Notes: generated from the letters alone by a model not told the origin. DNA of 26,215 nt from Candidatus Liptonbacteria bacterium (GCA_016212635.1 JACRFR010000044.1:1-26215), one strand, 5' to 3'; positions 13,286 through 21,328 are shown, counted from the first letter of the stretch. Made by a program: numbers and translations.

Positions 13286-14737
13286 GTGAACATATTTCGC
13301 TCGGTTTGGCGGAAGATTTTGCTTTTGCAGCTCGAGAATTACCACCTGGGGCGGTTTCGGCAACTGGCCGCCAAGCGGGAGGCGTACACTGATTCCACGC
13401 GTCAGCGCATCAAGTGGACTGCTAAACTAATCTTAGTGGCCGGCTTGGCCAAACTCATTATCTTGGCGATGGCCGGTCTGGTCGCGGTAGTTATTCATCT
13501 AATAGTTCCTTCCGGCTACCCGGCCATAGTGGTTTTTGTCGGAGTGTTTTTGGCCGCGGTGTCGATCTTCGAATACTTCCTGGCCGCAGCGGTCATAATC
13601 CTCCTGCCTCTAGACCGATATATCAAACAGCGCTGGATCGTTCGCGCCCGGGCCAAGATCAAATCGCTGCCGAATCTCAAGATTGTGGCGGTGGCCGGCA
13701 GTTATGGTAAAACCACCACCAAAGAGGTTGTCGCAACCATACTTCGGGAAAAGTTTCAGGTGGTCGTGACGCCCGGCACCGAGAACACGCCGCTTGGGAT
13801 CGCCCGTTTGATAAAACGGGAAGTTGATTCCCAGACTGAAGTCCTGGTTATCGAAATGGGGGAGCACGAGCCGGGAGATATCCGCGACCTATGCCAAATC
13901 GCCCCGCCGCACCTAAGCGTTCTCATGGGCATCAACGAAGCGCATCTGGAACGCATGGGCTCGCTCGCCAATGCCACCGCGGCCCTGTTCGAGATTGTAA
14001 CCTATGCTCGGCCGGAAACGATGGTGTTTTTGAACGCAGATAGCCCGCTCATAGCGCAGCACGCCAAAGAATACTGCGGCCAGCACGAGACCATCTGGTT
14101 CAGCGCCCAGGGGCATTCTCGGGCTCGTTTTCAGATCAAGCAACCCGAGTTCCGCGCCGACGGTTCCGGCTGGCGCTTCGAGTTTTGGGAAGACAAGCGG
14201 AAAATCGGGTCCTATCAGGTGCCTATCCTGGGCGAGTACATCCTGGGGACGGTTATGGCCGCGGTGGCGATCGCGCAGAAACTTGGCTTGACCGATTCGG
14301 AAATCACCCGCGGGGTATCTCAGATCAAACCAGTGGCGCATCGTCTCCAGCTTATTTCCGGCCACCGAGACATACTGGTCATCGATGACAGTTATAATGG
14401 CAACCCCGACGGAGTCCGAGAAGCAATTCGCGTCTTGGTTCATTTTCCCGACCGGCGCAAAGTATTTTTTACTCCGGGCCTTTTGGAAACCGGAGAGCGA
14501 ACGCGGGAGATCCATTTGAGAATCGGCCAGGAGTTGGCCTTAGTGGCGGACCTGGTCATCTTGATCCGCAATTCGGTCACGCCGCACTTGGCGGAAGGGC
14601 TGCGGGCGAAGAACTTCTTAGAGAGCAATATTATTTGGTTCGACAACACGCTGGCCGCGCATGCGGCGCTGGCCAATATTTTGAAGCCGCGGGACGTGAT
14701 CCTTTTCCAAAACGACTGGCCGGAGGACTATTTGTAG
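13286..14737 (+). CDS. Membrane-anchored MurF-like Mur ligase
   Basis: Mur ligases use ATP to add amino acids to UDP-MurNAc; MurF adds the D-Ala-D-Ala dipeptide made by Ddl, whose gene is next. The ATP-binding loop is at residues 138-144 (GSYGKTT, K142), followed by TENTPLGIARLI, VIEMGEHEPGDI and GINEAHLERMGS as in MurF. The C-terminal domain starts near DDSYNGNPDG (D367). The standard N-terminal substrate-binding domain is replaced by a basic segment and two hydrophobic helices (about 47-70 and 75-110). That would tether the enzyme to the membrane and leaves the mode of UDP-MurNAc binding unclear. The start is GTG at 13286; the nearby ATG at 13282 is out of frame. A divergent Mur ligase with another substrate is possible. 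Confidence 0.82.
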   Translation: MNIFRSVWRKILLLQLENYHLGRFRQLAAKREAYTDSTRQRIKWTAKLILVAGLAKLIILAMAGLVAVVIHLIVPSGYPAIVVFVGVFLAAVSIFEYFLAAAVIILLPLDRYIKQRWIVRARAKIKSLPNLKIVAVAGSYGKTTTKEVVATILREKFQVVVTPGTENTPLGIARLIKREVDSQTEVLVIEMGEHEPGDIRDLCQIAPPHLSVLMGINEAHLERMGSLANATAALFEIVTYARPETMVFLNADSPLIAQHAKEYCGQHETIWFSAQGHSRARFQIKQPEFRADGSGWRFEFWEDKRKIGSYQVPILGEYILGTVMAAVAIAQKLGLTDSEITRGVSQIKPVAHRLQLISGHRDILVIDDSYNGNPDGVREAIRVLVHFPDRRKVFFTPGLLETGERTREIHLRIGQELALVADLVILIRNSVTPHLAEGLRAKNFLESNIIWFDNTLAAHAALANILKPRDVILFQNDWPEDYL

Positions 14738-14752
14738 AGTAGAACAGTTTCC

Positions 14753-14789
14753 GAGGTCGGGCCTTAAGAATTCCCCAAGGCCCGACCTC
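14753..14789. repeat. 37-bp hairpin repeat (family A), copy 4, with a compensatory change
   Basis: Arms GAGGTCGGGCCTT and AAGGCCCGACCTC. The last base of the left arm (C to T) and first base of the right arm (G to A) have changed together, keeping the stem perfect. The loop is in the orientation of copy 1. It starts 15 bases after the MurF-like stop codon. Confidence 0.92.
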
Positions 14790-14796
14790 TGGAAAT

Positions 14797-14880
14797 CCCT
14801 CCCCTTATCTTAGGGGAGACTAGGTAGGGTCTAGAATCCAGGACCCCCTCTGGCTCCCCCTTAAATAAGGGGGAGGATGG
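14797..14880. repeat. Two CCCTCCCC-type repeats (family B variants) in tandem
   Basis: CTCCCCTTA/TAGGGGAG (14800-14818) and CTCCCCCTTA/AAGGGGGAG (14864-14875) form two hairpins with the GGTAGGGT-like tails of family B. A lone GTTTCGTAATTCAAGG end (14882-14897) follows. Confidence 0.7.
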
Positions 14881-14923
14881 AGTTTCGTAATTCAAGGTAA
14901 TCCACAGCCGCCGCGCGGACATC

Positions 14924-14932
14924 TGCTATAAT
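14924..14932 (+). promoter_or_regulatory. Extended -10 promoter of ddl
   Basis: TGCTATAAT is a perfect extended -10 sequence, 62 bases before the chosen ATG. No clear -35 hexamer is seen, as expected for an extended -10 promoter. Confidence 0.6.
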
Positions 14933-14994
14933 CCAAAAGCAAATTGTCGGATTTGCGTTATTTGCCTAAATTTGCGATATTCGCGATTACTCTC

Positions 14995-16179
14995 ATGCAA
15001 ACCATCGGCGTTTTCTTCGGCGGTAAGAGTCCGGAACACGAAGTCTCGGTCGTGACCGGGCAGCTTATAATTTCCGGCTTGAAGAAGCTGGGTTATCCCA
15101 TTGTGCCGGTTTTCATTGATAAGACTGGCCGCTGGTGGAGCGGCGAGCGGTTGGGCACGATCAAAGCCTTCACTGGCCAGGACACGAATCAAATTTTGAA
15201 GGGTAAGGATAAGTATTATTTGGACCTACCGGAGTCTCGAGGCAAAATGGTTTTGCGCCAGAAAGAGTTGTTTGGCGAAAAGCTCGTGATTGACATGGCC
15301 TTTCCGGCGCTCCATGGCCGCTATGGTGAGGATGGCACCATTCAGGGTCTATTTGAAATGCTGGACCTGCCCTATGTGGGTTGCGACGTACCGTCTTCCG
15401 CGATCGCTATGGACAAGGTGCTGACCAAGCTGCTGTACCGGGCGGAGAGTATCCCGACCGTGCCGTTCATCTTCTTCAGTCCAGCGGATTGGGCAGAGCG
15501 GAAGAGAGAGATTCTGCGACAGGCCAAGAAGCTGCACGGGCCGCTCTTCATAAAGCCCGCACGCTTGGGCTCCTCGATCGGTATGGCCAAGGTTAAGTCC
15601 CAGAAAGATCTGGAGTTTGCCGTGGAGGTGGCCTTACACTACGACGATAAGGTAGTCGTAGAGGAAAGCGTGGAGAATCTTATGGACGTGACCTGTGCCG
15701 TGATGGGCCCAACCGTAAGTCCGCGCCCATCCCTCACCCTGGAAACGACGTTCGAGGATGTTTTCTATTCTTATCAGGATAAGTATCTGAACGAGGGTGG
15801 CACTCAAACCGGTCAGGCCAAGAATCGCATTATCATTCCGGCTCGGTTACCGGATAAGACCAATCGCGAGATCCAGCAACTGGCGGTCCGGATATATCAG
15901 CTGTTCGGTTGTTCCGGCATCGCTCGGGTGGATTTCCTGTATGACACCAAGAAGAAAAAAGTTTTTGCCAACGAGGTCAATACTTTGCCCGGGACCTTGT
16001 ACGAACACCTTTGGCGCGCCAGCGGAGTGGAGTTCGGAGAACTTTTGACCATCTTACTTAAAACCGCGGAGACCCGTCAGCAGGAACGGCAAAAACTGAT
16101 CTATAGCTTCGAATCTGACGTGCTCAAGAAGCTTGGTTCGCTCAAATTGAAAGGCGGTAAGGGCAGTAGCAAATTATAG
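14995..16179 (+). CDS. ddl: D-alanine--D-alanine ligase
   Basis: Joins two D-alanines with ATP in the cytoplasm to make the dipeptide used by MurF. The protein starts MQTIGVFFGGKSPEHEVSV, the classic Ddl N-terminus with the GGxSxEHEVS motif, which is why the ATG at 14995 is preferred over an upstream TTG at 14944. ATP-grasp features follow: GCDVPSSAIAMDKVLTK, the lysine K187 in FIKPARLGSSIG, VVEESVENLMDVTCAV, and the metal-binding ARVDFLYD with N326-EVN329 in ANEVNTLPG. At 394 residues it is a little longer than usual because of a basic C-terminal tail (last 25 residues or so, ending LKLKGGKGSSKL). It follows the MurF-like gene but has its own promoter candidate. Confidence 0.96.
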   Translation: MQTIGVFFGGKSPEHEVSVVTGQLIISGLKKLGYPIVPVFIDKTGRWWSGERLGTIKAFTGQDTNQILKGKDKYYLDLPESRGKMVLRQKELFGEKLVIDMAFPALHGRYGEDGTIQGLFEMLDLPYVGCDVPSSAIAMDKVLTKLLYRAESIPTVPFIFFSPADWAERKREILRQAKKLHGPLFIKPARLGSSIGMAKVKSQKDLEFAVEVALHYDDKVVVEESVENLMDVTCAVMGPTVSPRPSLTLETTFEDVFYSYQDKYLNEGGTQTGQAKNRIIIPARLPDKTNREIQQLAVRIYQLFGCSGIARVDFLYDTKKKKVFANEVNTLPGTLYEHLWRASGVEFGELLTILLKTAETRQQERQKLIYSFESDVLKKLGSLKLKGGKGSSKL

Positions 16180-16221
16180 GTTGCTTGCTGATTTATCTTG
16201 CGCCTATTTCTCCGTCGGGAC

Positions 16222-16251
16222 TATTCTATTGTTCTCAAGAACAATAGAATA
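16222..16251. terminator. Palindromic hairpin between convergent genes
   Basis: TATTCTATTGTTCT and AGAACAATAGAATA form a perfect 14-bp stem with a CA loop. It contains the 25-base repeat also seen at 13001. It lies 42 bases after ddl and 42 bases from the end of the minus-strand glycosyltransferase, so it may act as a two-way terminator, though no long T-run follows either arm. Confidence 0.5.
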
Positions 16252-16293
16252 ATGAGTCGCTGGGATATGTGACATATCAAATTCTCATCGTGT

Positions 16294-18132
16294 CTACTGG
16301 ATTTTAAAGACCGCCGCGCCGGGCGGAATCTGGTCCTCTTGACCCGACAGGAGATAGGTTGTATTGCGCTCGTGCTGTTCGGTGGCGGTGAAGGTTTCGG
16401 TCAAGAACATCACTGTTTGGGCCGCCATGGGAACGCCGCGGACGTAGATCCAACCAGGGTCCGCCACTACGTACTTGGGGGCTGTCTCCGGCAGACGGTT
16501 TATCTCCTTGGCGATCTGGACATAGTTGGCGGCAAAGGACCCCTGAACTTCCGGGTTTTTGGCCCACATTTCAAAGTAAACAAAGTAAGGTTGTAGGGTG
16601 AGCAGTAACAATGTCGCGACCGTGATTCCCTTCAGCGTAGCCGGTTTTATTTTGACGGCCGACCTATCGTAAAGCCAGACGCCGCCCCAGCCGGCCAGGA
16701 TCATGGTCGGCGGGATCATGAGGATCGCACGTAGGGCGTGAGGTAAGCTTTCATTGGAAAGGATGACTGGCAGGACGGCGCAAGCGAGCCACAAAAATAA
16801 GATCCAGAAACCGAACCCCTCCGCTCCTCCCCTTGTCAAGGGGAGGTTAAGTGGGGTGCCTCCCTCCTTATTTGTTGCGGGGAGGCTGGGTGGGGCCTCG
16901 TTTCGGTTATTAGTGTTTGGGACGTGGAGTTTGTCCGCCGGAGGCGGGTCCTCCTTCGGAGGAAGATTTAGCGCTTGTAATTTGGAATTTGTACGGATAT
17001 TTGACCATAAGGTTTTTGTCCCCGCGATAATTCCTAACAAGAAAAACAGAGCGACCGGCGCGAAGAGTTCCGGTTGGCCGGCGTAGTTGTGGCGCCAGTT
17101 GAAATCGCCGACTAAGAAAAACATACCAAGGGTCAAGAGCGCGTTCCAGGCCAGGCCCAAGATCGGATGCGGTGCGCTCATAACCGAGACCTGAGTGGTC
17201 CGGCCGAAAAAAGTTCCGGGGTTCTGATAAAAATAAACAAGGAGCGGTGAGACCACCACGACTGTCGCCAAACCGAACAGGATAGCTCCCAACCAAAACT
17301 TGCCCTGCCATTTTTCTCGCCAGGAGCTATACCAGAACCAAGCCAGGATAAATAGAATCAGGAGGGGTGAGGTGCGGTAGGCGATGTAGGAGTGAAAGCC
17401 GGCACCATACACCAATCCAGCCAGGAGCGGTAAGCACCAAATCCCAAATCCCAAATCCGAACCCCTCCGCTCCTCCCCTTGGCAAGGGGAGGCCAGGCAG
17501 GGTTGAGTTTTAGTTATTGGTGTTTGAAACCTTTCTCGCATCAATCTGAAAGAAATAAGCAACAACCATACGCCCCAAGTCAGCCAGAAAGGCGCGGTGA
17601 TGGCCCGGAAGCCGATCCGGGAGAAGTTGATATGCCAGAACGAAGTTGCCAGGAGAAAAGCGGATAATAGCGCGACTTCGTAATTCCTAATTCCTAATTT
17701 CCAATTTCTAAATTTTGGATCTTGGTCATTGGCACTTTTATTGGTAATTGGTAATTGGTAATTGGTAATTTTTCTAGGGAACAACTCCTTGGCTAGCAAA
17801 AACACCCCTAGCACGGTCAAAGTGCCAAAGATGGCGCTGGGGACACGTAGCATCCAGGGTTCCGGCAGACGGCCGGGTACGCCAAAAACGTACTTTAGGA
17901 CCAGGGCCTGGATGTTGATGAACAGTCCTTCCCGACCGTTGTTCTCTGGGTAAAAAACATGAAAACCGCCCCGGGGCGGCGGTTCCGTTAAGACCTCTAA
18001 AGCGTTTGACCCGTTCATGGCCTCGTCCGGGTAGAGGCCGGGCGGGATGCCTGGAAGCTGGTAGAAGCGCAGAAAAGCGGCTATAATCAGAACAACAAAG
18101 AGCGCGGTAGTTACAGTTCCTCGTTTTGACAT
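16294..18132 (-). CDS. GT-C fold (PMT/family 39-like) membrane glycosyltransferase with in-frame repeats
   Basis: Such enzymes move a sugar from a polyprenyl-phosphate donor to a protein or glycan on the outer face of the membrane. Support: an N-terminal helix, then GLYPDEAMNG with the acidic pair D36-E37 in the first outer loop, FYPENNGREGLFI near 60-72, LRVPSAIFGTLTVLGVFLLAKELF near 95-118, and about ten or more membrane helices followed by a soluble C-terminal part of about 90 residues. The gene is unusual because its loops are padded with translated intergenic repeats: residues 121-151 (TTGGTAA type, giving ITNYQLPITN), 210-224 (family B), 390-402 (TCCGCCGG type) and 412-440 (two family B copies). 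The frame stays open through all four. It is convergent with ddl and divergent from the gene at 18203. Confidence 0.85.
   Translation of the reverse strand: MSKRGTVTTALFVVLIIAAFLRFYQLPGIPPGLYPDEAMNGSNALEVLTEPPPRGGFHVFYPENNGREGLFINIQALVLKYVFGVPGRLPEPWMLRVPSAIFGTLTVLGVFLLAKELFPRKITNYQLPITNKSANDQDPKFRNWKLGIRNYEVALLSAFLLATSFWHINFSRIGFRAITAPFWLTWGVWLLLISFRLMRERFQTPITKTQPCLASPCQGEERRGSDLGFGIWCLPLLAGLVYGAGFHSYIAYRTSPLLILFILAWFWYSSWREKWQGKFWLGAILFGLATVVVVSPLLVYFYQNPGTFFGRTTQVSVMSAPHPILGLAWNALLTLGMFFLVGDFNWRHNYAGQPELFAPVALFFLLGIIAGTKTLWSNIRTNSKLQALNLPPKEDPPPADKLHVPNTNNRNEAPPSLPATNKEGGTPLNLPLTRGGAEGFGFWILFLWLACAVLPVILSNESLPHALRAILMIPPTMILAGWGGVWLYDRSAVKIKPATLKGITVATLLLLTLQPYFVYFEMWAKNPEVQGSFAANYVQIAKEINRLPETAPKYVVADPGWIYVRGVPMAAQTVMFLTETFTATEQHERNTTYLLSGQEDQIPPGAAVFKIQ
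16816..16898. repeat. Two tandem family B repeats inside the glycosyltransferase gene
   Basis: 16816-16858 has CTCCCCTTG/CAAGGGGAG and the GTGGGGT tail; 16859-16898 is a second unit with a different centre (CTCCTTATTTGTTGCGGGGAG). Both are translated in frame on the minus strand as Pro/Gly/Glu-rich loops. Confidence 0.85.
16928..16964. repeat. TCCGCCGGAGGCGG palindrome pair in the glycosyltransferase gene
   Basis: TCCGCCGGAGGCGG is followed by TCCTCCTTCGGAGGA. The same type lies at 33-47 and 971-1001. On the minus strand it encodes PPKEDPPPADK. Confidence 0.75.
17462..17504. repeat. Family B repeat inside the glycosyltransferase gene
   Basis: The first 30 bases are the same as at 8012-8041, with the CTCCCCTTGG/CCAAGGGGAG stem. 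Translated on the minus strand as part of CLASPCQGEERRGS (residues 210-224). Confidence 0.88.
17683..17770. repeat. AT-rich tandem repeat (TTGGTAA / TTCCTAA) inside the glycosyltransferase gene
   Basis: Four consecutive TTGGTAA units at about 17741-17768 and a TTCCTAATTTCC stretch at about 17683-17710. They encode ITNYQLPITN and NWKLGIRNYE in a loop between membrane helices. Similar units occur in gaps at 9340-9371 and 9530-9567. Confidence 0.8.
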
Positions 18133-18202
18133 TAGTTTGTATTCGCAGCGTAATCTATCCGTCCCTATATTCTACATTCTATATTCTAAATTCTCTACTC
18201 TA
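18133..18202. promoter_or_regulatory. Divergent promoter region with TTCTATATTCTAA repeats
   Basis: This 70-base gap separates the minus-strand glycosyltransferase and the plus-strand gene at 18203. It is built on TATATTCTA units, which read TAGAATATAGAAT on the minus strand and so offer -10-like boxes in both directions. A similar stretch precedes the galT-like gene (about 8303-8330). No -35 can be assigned with confidence. Confidence 0.4.
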
Positions 18203-18637
18203 ATGGCTGACCAACCCGCACCCAAGTTCGAGCAAAAATCCCTGGAAGCCGATCTGGCGCGCCTGGCCGAAGAAGTGCGGCGGCATAAAAACCTGCCCGA
18301 TACGGTGGGCTTGAACGACCGGGAGATCTTACGGAAAGTTCTGGAATCGATCTCCGAACGCGAACCCTCGCAACCCTCTGGTCTGCCTGCGACCCAGGCC
18401 AGCCCCACGCCCGCCGGAGGAACTACCACCCAGAGCATGTTGCCGGCTTATGCCCAGAGTGCCCCGGCGGAAACCAAACTGGAGATCGAGTACTTCCTGG
18501 ACATGGCGCTCACCAAGGGCGTGGTTCAGGCTTACAATGAAGCCCGCAAATCCAATCCGTTTGTTTTAGATGCATTCCACGATGCGCTCGCGGGCAAGCT
18601 GCTGCCGGAGTTAGAGAAACGCGGCCTCATCCGATGA
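18203..18637 (+). CDS. Small soluble protein upstream of the VirD4-like ATPase, function unknown
   Basis: A 144-residue protein with three parts: a charged helical N-terminus (about 10-56, LEADLARLAEEVRRH...), a Pro/Ser/Thr/Ala/Gln-rich linker (about 56-90) and a helical C-terminal domain (about 92-144, KLEIEYFLDMALTKGVVQAYNEARKSNPFVLDAFHDALAGKLLPELEKRG). No known family was recognised. Its stop overlaps the start of the ATPase gene (ATGA at 18634), so the two are translationally coupled and the products probably act together. The ATG at 18203 is chosen over an upstream TTG at 18137 because the extra residues would come from the AT-rich repeat. The last 12 bases (CTCATCCGATGA) match the arm of the family D repeat. 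Confidence 0.8.
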   Translation: MADQPAPKFEQKSLEADLARLAEEVRRHKNLPDTVGLNDREILRKVLESISEREPSQPSGLPATQASPTPAGGTTTQSMLPAYAQSAPAETKLEIEYFLDMALTKGVVQAYNEARKSNPFVLDAFHDALAGKLLPELEKRGLIR

Positions 18638-21024
18638 ACATTATCGTCAATTTCCTGATCGGAGTATTGCTTGGCGCCGCGTTGGTGGCCGGCGCGTTTC
18701 TCATCTTCCGACGCTTGCGACGCCAGGCCCTGTGGCGGTCCTTAAGCATGGTTTTGCTTCTGATACGTATTCCCCGCGACACTCACAAAAATCAGGAGGC
18801 GCCCCAGGAAGAAAAGGGTTTTAAGGCGGAGATTAATAAGTCCGAGCAGCTCCTGGCCAACTTGTCCGGGTATGGTCGGTCGTTCGTCCTGGAGGTGGCC
18901 GTGCCGCACGTGGGCGAGGAAATCCACTTTTATCTATCCGTGCCGCGGAACTTCGTGGAGATCGCCACTAAGCAAGTCCAAGGACTCTGGAATGCCGCCA
19001 GCGTCCAGGTGGTGCCGGATGATTACAATATCTTTAACTCCAGTGGCGCGGCCGCGGGGGCGTATCTCACTCAAGAAAAGAGCAAAGCCCTGCCAATACG
19101 TACCTATCAAGAGATCGGCGCGGACACCTTTGCCTCCATCCTGGGTGCTTTCGCCAAGATCAACGAAGTGGGGGAAGGCGCGGCGTTGCAGATCCTGGTC
19201 CAGCCCGCGGGCAAAAAGTGGAAGAAAAAGATCCACTCCAACATCTTAACCTTAAAGCGCGGCAAAAAGGCTAAAGATGTTCTAGAGCGGACCATCTGGA
19301 CCATTCTCAAAGAAGCGCTGATGCCAAAAAAGGTGACTGAGGAGAAGGAAGAACGCGTAGTGGACGAAGATGCGGTCAAAGCGCTGGAAGCCAAGATCGC
19401 CAAGCCGCTCTTCCTGGTTAATGTCCGGTTTATGGCCTCGGCCGGGTCGGCTTTTCAGGCCAACGATATTTTAGATGGCATTCTGGCAGGGATGACCCAG
19501 CTCACGGCCCCGCTCCGCAACGATTTTATTATTAGCAAGGTCAGAAACGCGCATAACTTAGCCACCCAATTCAGTTTCCGAATTTTCGACCGCGCCAAAG
19601 AGATGGTCCTGAATGCGGAGGAGCTCGCGAGTTTCTGGCATCTGCCGATCTCCAGCACGGAAACTCCCCGCATCAAGTGGCTCAAGGCCAAAGAATCTCC
19701 GCCCCCGGACAATTTACCCAAGGAGGGTACGCTTTTAGGCGCCAGCAGTTTCCGCGGCCAAGAGAAGTCCATATTCATAACCGACGAAGACCGCCGCCGG
19801 CACCTGTACGTCATCGGTCAGACCGGCACCGGCAAAACCACGCTGATCAACAGTATGGCCATGGACGACATCCGGCGCGGCAAGGGCGTGGCGGTCATCG
19901 ATCCCCACGGCGATTTCACCGAGGCCTTGATCAGTCATATTCCCAAGGAGCGGGCCGAGGACGTGATCTACTTTAATCCCGGCGACTTGGAGCGGCCTCT
20001 GGGCATAAACATGTTGGAGTACAACTTCGACAAGCCGGAGGAAAAAACATTCATTATCAACGAGTTTATCGGGATTTTCGACAAGCTGTATGACCTGAAG
20101 CAAACCGGCGGTCCCATGTTCGAGTACTATCTGCGGAACGCCCTGCAGCTTATGATGGAAGACCTGCCCAACGAGGAGGCGACGCTCATGGAGGTCCCGC
20201 GAATTTTCACTGACACCGATTATCGTAACCGCAAGCTGGACCGCATCGAAGAAACCGCGCCGGAGGTCTTCGACTTTTGGGAGAAACAAGCGTCTAAGGC
20301 GGGCGGCGACGTGTCTCTGGCCAACATGACGCCCTACGTGGCTTCCAAATTCGCCACCTTTATCACTAACGACTACATGCGGCTGATCATCGGCCAAACT
20401 AAGTCCGCGTTCAACTTCCGGCAGGTCATGGATGAGGGCAAGATACTCCTGGTTAACTTGTCCAAGGGCCGGATCGGCGATATCAACGCGGGGTTATTGG
20501 GCATGATCTTCACCGGCAAGCTCTTGATGGCCGCGCTCTCCCGAGTAGACACGCCTTCCGAGAAAGAGCGCCGCGACTTCTACCTCTACATCGACGAGTT
20601 CCAGAACTTCACCACCGACTCCATCTCCACCATTCTTTCGGAAGCGCGCAAGTACCGCCTGAACTTGACCATCGCCCACCAGTTCATCGGCCAGCTGACA
20701 GAGAAGATCCGAGACTCGGTTTTCGGCAACGTGGGCTCCATGATCGTAGGCCGAGTGGGCGTCCAAGACGCGGAATTTTTAGGCAAGCAGTTCGATCCGG
20801 TCTTCAGCCAGCAGGATCTGACCAATATCGACAACTTGAACGGCTACGTGCGGCTACTGATCAGCGGCCTTACCTCTCGGCCGTTCAATATGAAGTTCAG
20901 CACCGCTTCCTGGGCGCCGGGGGACAAAGAGATGGCCCAAAAACTTAAGGAGTATTGCCGGCTGAAGTACGGCCAGGACCGGGAGACGGTGAATTACGAG
21001 ATCGTAAGAAGGTTGAGGGAGTAG
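18634..21024 (+). CDS. VirD4/TraG/HerA-like membrane ATPase (type IV coupling protein-like)
   Basis: A 796-residue ATPase probably moving DNA or protein through the envelope. One N-terminal membrane helix (about residues 4-26), then a large domain without recognised motifs (about 60-360). The motor domain follows: Walker A GQTGTGKTT at 395-403, VIDPHGDFTEALISHIP near 420-436, Walker B LYIDEF at 651-656, the sensor-like TIAHQF at 679-684, and a C-terminal region resembling the TraM-recognition part of TraD/TraG. Relatives with this layout are widespread in Patescibacteria, where the substrate is not known. No relaxase or VirB channel gene is in the window, so a full conjugation system is not supported; DNA uptake or pilus-linked roles are alternatives. 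It is coupled to the gene at 18203. Confidence 0.88.
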   Translation: MNIIVNFLIGVLLGAALVAGAFLIFRRLRRQALWRSLSMVLLLIRIPRDTHKNQEAPQEEKGFKAEINKSEQLLANLSGYGRSFVLEVAVPHVGEEIHFYLSVPRNFVEIATKQVQGLWNAASVQVVPDDYNIFNSSGAAAGAYLTQEKSKALPIRTYQEIGADTFASILGAFAKINEVGEGAALQILVQPAGKKWKKKIHSNILTLKRGKKAKDVLERTIWTILKEALMPKKVTEEKEERVVDEDAVKALEAKIAKPLFLVNVRFMASAGSAFQANDILDGILAGMTQLTAPLRNDFIISKVRNAHNLATQFSFRIFDRAKEMVLNAEELASFWHLPISSTETPRIKWLKAKESPPPDNLPKEGTLLGASSFRGQEKSIFITDEDRRRHLYVIGQTGTGKTTLINSMAMDDIRRGKGVAVIDPHGDFTEALISHIPKERAEDVIYFNPGDLERPLGINMLEYNFDKPEEKTFIINEFIGIFDKLYDLKQTGGPMFEYYLRNALQLMMEDLPNEEATLMEVPRIFTDTDYRNRKLDRIEETAPEVFDFWEKQASKAGGDVSLANMTPYVASKFATFITNDYMRLIIGQTKSAFNFRQVMDEGKILLVNLSKGRIGDINAGLLGMIFTGKLLMAALSRVDTPSEKERRDFYLYIDEFQNFTTDSISTILSEARKYRLNLTIAHQFIGQLTEKIRDSVFGNVGSMIVGRVGVQDAEFLGKQFDPVFSQQDLTNIDNLNGYVRLLISGLTSRPFNMKFSTASWAPGDKEMAQKLKEYCRLKYGQDRETVNYEIVRRLRE

Positions 21025-21043
21025 GCAGAGGTCCATCCTCTCC

Positions 21044-21099
21044 TTTTCATCGGATGACCCAAATATTAAGCATTTTGACTGCCGGTCATCGGATGAAAA
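21044..21099. repeat. CATCCGATGACC-type inverted repeat (family D), copy 3
   Basis: TTTTCATCGGATGACC (21044-21059) pairs with GGTCATCGGATGAAAA (21084-21099), one mismatch. Its core differs from 7451-7494 at about one base. It lies 20 bases after the ATPase stop. Confidence 0.88.
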
Positions 21100-21133
21100 A
21101 ATATTGGAGATAAGGACAACACAAATTAAGGCC

Positions 21134-21280
21134 ATGAATCCCGACGCGCACGAACGCCGATCCGCCCCCGAGAGTGGCCCGCTGGATCTGGTAGAGGCCA
21201 GCGAAGAAATTGCTCAAGATTTGGAGCGCCAGACGCGCGCCACGCCCCCGGAGGAGATCGTGGATGAGCCCGGCAGGTGA
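21134..21280 (+). CDS. Possible 48-residue acidic protein
   Basis: An open frame from ATG to TGA encoding 48 residues, starting MNPDAHERRSAPESG and ending EEIVDEPGR. It is rich in Glu, Asp, Arg and Pro with a short helical centre (LVEASEEIAQDLERQ). There is no known family and no membrane segment. It lies between the VirD4-like ATPase and the zinc-ribbon gene on the same strand, 34 bases after the repeat at 21044-21099, with AAGG five bases before the ATG as a weak ribosome binding site. Codon use looks like that of the neighbouring genes (high GC at third positions), which argues for coding, but its size means it may be chance. Confidence 0.45.
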   Translation: MNPDAHERRSAPESGPLDLVEASEEIAQDLERQTRATPPEEIVDEPGR

Positions 21281-21328
21281 TCCGGCTTAGATTTGCCGTT
21301 CTCCCCGGCATAGCCTATGCTGGTACTG

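Noticed and set aside
16754..17086. Plus-strand open frame inside the glycosyltransferase gene
   Set aside because: It is antisense to membrane helices and translates the family B repeats on their other strand.
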